DNA of 52,536 nt from Paracoccaceae bacterium (GTDB lineage Bacteria; Pseudomonadota; Alphaproteobacteria; Rhodobacterales; Rhodobacteraceae), in the NCBI GenBank assembly GCA_022763485.1, contig JALEGX010000014.1:1-52536 (forward strand), in the 5' to 3' direction. The position numbers and the translations under genes are program-made. Under the pieces are notes generated by a model. The model saw only the letters and a list, made by a program, of their open reading frames with translations, did not search any database and was not told the origin of the DNA. Below are positions 51,903 through 52,536 of this stretch, piece after piece (the stretch's first letter is position 1; the number at the start of each line of letters is the position of its first letter).

Positions 51903-52536
51903 CTACTCCTTCTTGCAAAAGTATAAGGCGATATAGGGGGGCATGTTGTTGTGGGGAGAAACTTTCGCGCCGTGCACCAACTCTGTAGGCCCAGTCTTGA
52001 GAGGATCTGCCAGTCCAAGTATTCGCTGTGAGGGTTGGGTGTTTCTTCTGTTCGGAATGCTATGAACATGCTCAGGGACTTCTTCTAACCCCAACACATG
52101 CGTCTCTGCCCCACCAGTGGCATCATCAGGCAAGTCAAAGTGTGAGGGGTATCGTGTAAGACGCTGATCATTCTCATCCTGATTGTTATGCGCCCCGGCG
52201 CCCACTATGAACCTCCCGCCCGCATCTCGGAAAAAACTCCAGCCAGGCGGGCAGGCTCCCAAAGTGCCTAGCTCCGACCGGTGAAAGGCGGCAACAAGCC
52301 CAACAGGGATCTCTATTTTATTGACCGAGCGGCCCGGCTTGCCCTCTGGGCCACGTAATTTATCCGAGTAGTTCTCAGCAAGGAAACCTCCAAGTTGCCG
52401 TAGTGTGTTCGGAGTAAAGCGCACTATCGAGCCATCGTCCTGATCAGCCCCACCTGAGTGGTCCGGTTTGATTGTTAGTGCATGACCGGTCTCGGGTCCA
52501 TCGGGACGATGGTTTCCGGGGCGGGAGGGCGATAGC
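51903..52536 (-). CDS. Phage tail-collar-like protein, 5' part outside the window
   Basis: The reading frame stays open to the right edge, so the N-terminus lies beyond the window. About 210 residues are seen. They contain PPGWSFFRDAGGRFIVGAG, a GGAETHVLGLEEVPEHVHSI segment and the C-terminal SPHNNMPPYIALYFCKKE, typical of tail-collar domains in phage tail fibres and of related microcystin-dependent proteins. The in-frame GTG at 52424 is not taken as the start, because the frame continues upstream with family-like sequence (KPDHSGG). Confidence 0.75.
   Translation of the reverse strand, partial: LSPSRPGNHRPDGPETGHALTIKPDHSGGADQDDGSIVRFTPNTLRQLGGFLAENYSDKLRGPEGKPGRSVNKIEIPVGLVAAFHRSELGTLGACPPGWSFFRDAGGRFIVGAGAHNNQDENDQRLTRYPSHFDLPDDATGGAETHVLGLEEVPEHVHSIPNRRNTQPSQRILGLADPLKTGPTELVHGAKVSPHNNMPPYIALYFCKKE

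Overview
The window looks like a chromosome segment of a roseobacter-group alphaproteobacterium (Rhodobacteraceae). The signs are high GC content, dense operons with ATGA start/stop overlaps, TRAP and peptide-type ABC transporters, and an aerobic benzoyl-CoA (box) pathway controlled by a BoxR regulator. This assignment comes from gene content, not from a database search.

1-12.96 kb is an aromatic-acid region. It holds the end of a TRAP transporter, a feruloyl-CoA synthase-type ligase, then benzoate-CoA ligase, an alpha/beta hydrolase, a DUF309 protein, boxC, boxB, a 58-residue cysteine-rich protein, boxA, a hotdog thioesterase and boxR. TGCA-N6-TGCA elements lie in front of the ligase, boxC and boxR, which suggests one benzoyl-CoA-responsive regulon. 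12.96-21.6 kb carries a YcaQ-type DNA glycosylase and a LacI regulator, divergent from a peptide-type ABC transporter with no binding-protein gene, an aldehyde dehydrogenase, a membrane protein and an EamA permease.

21.6-34.2 kb holds NAD genes: salvage (pncB, pncA) and de novo synthesis (nadA-nadB-nadC). Between them lie trhO and a catabolic cluster: a two-component flavin monooxygenase, a flavin reductase with a degenerate Nudix-like tail, a hydrolase, a DUF1185 protein and an aldehyde dehydrogenase. A GntR regulator diverges from this cluster across a perfect palindrome. 34.4-43.8 kb holds a lysine-degradation set (lysine 6-dehydrogenase or saccharopine dehydrogenase type, ALDH7, Lrp, LysR). 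Next comes an operon of an aminotransferase, a fused E1 alpha/beta 2-oxoacid dehydrogenase and a FabD-like acyltransferase that lacks the malonyl-binding arginine, followed by a glutamine amidotransferase.

From 43.88 kb to the right edge the segment reads as a genomic island next to an initiator tRNA-fMet gene. It contains a tyrosine integrase, an H-NS-like protein, two small glycine-rich membrane-type proteins, a second very short tyrosine recombinase facing a small operon across a divergent promoter framed by a perfect 20-bp inverted repeat, a long coiled-coil protein, several AT-rich orphan genes and a phage tail-collar-like protein cut by the window edge. No right attachment site is visible.

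The best candidates for undescribed biology are the E1/acyltransferase pair, the flavin monooxygenase cluster with its fused reductase, the small CxxCxxCxxxC protein between boxB and boxA, and the twin-repeat promoter next to the short recombinase.
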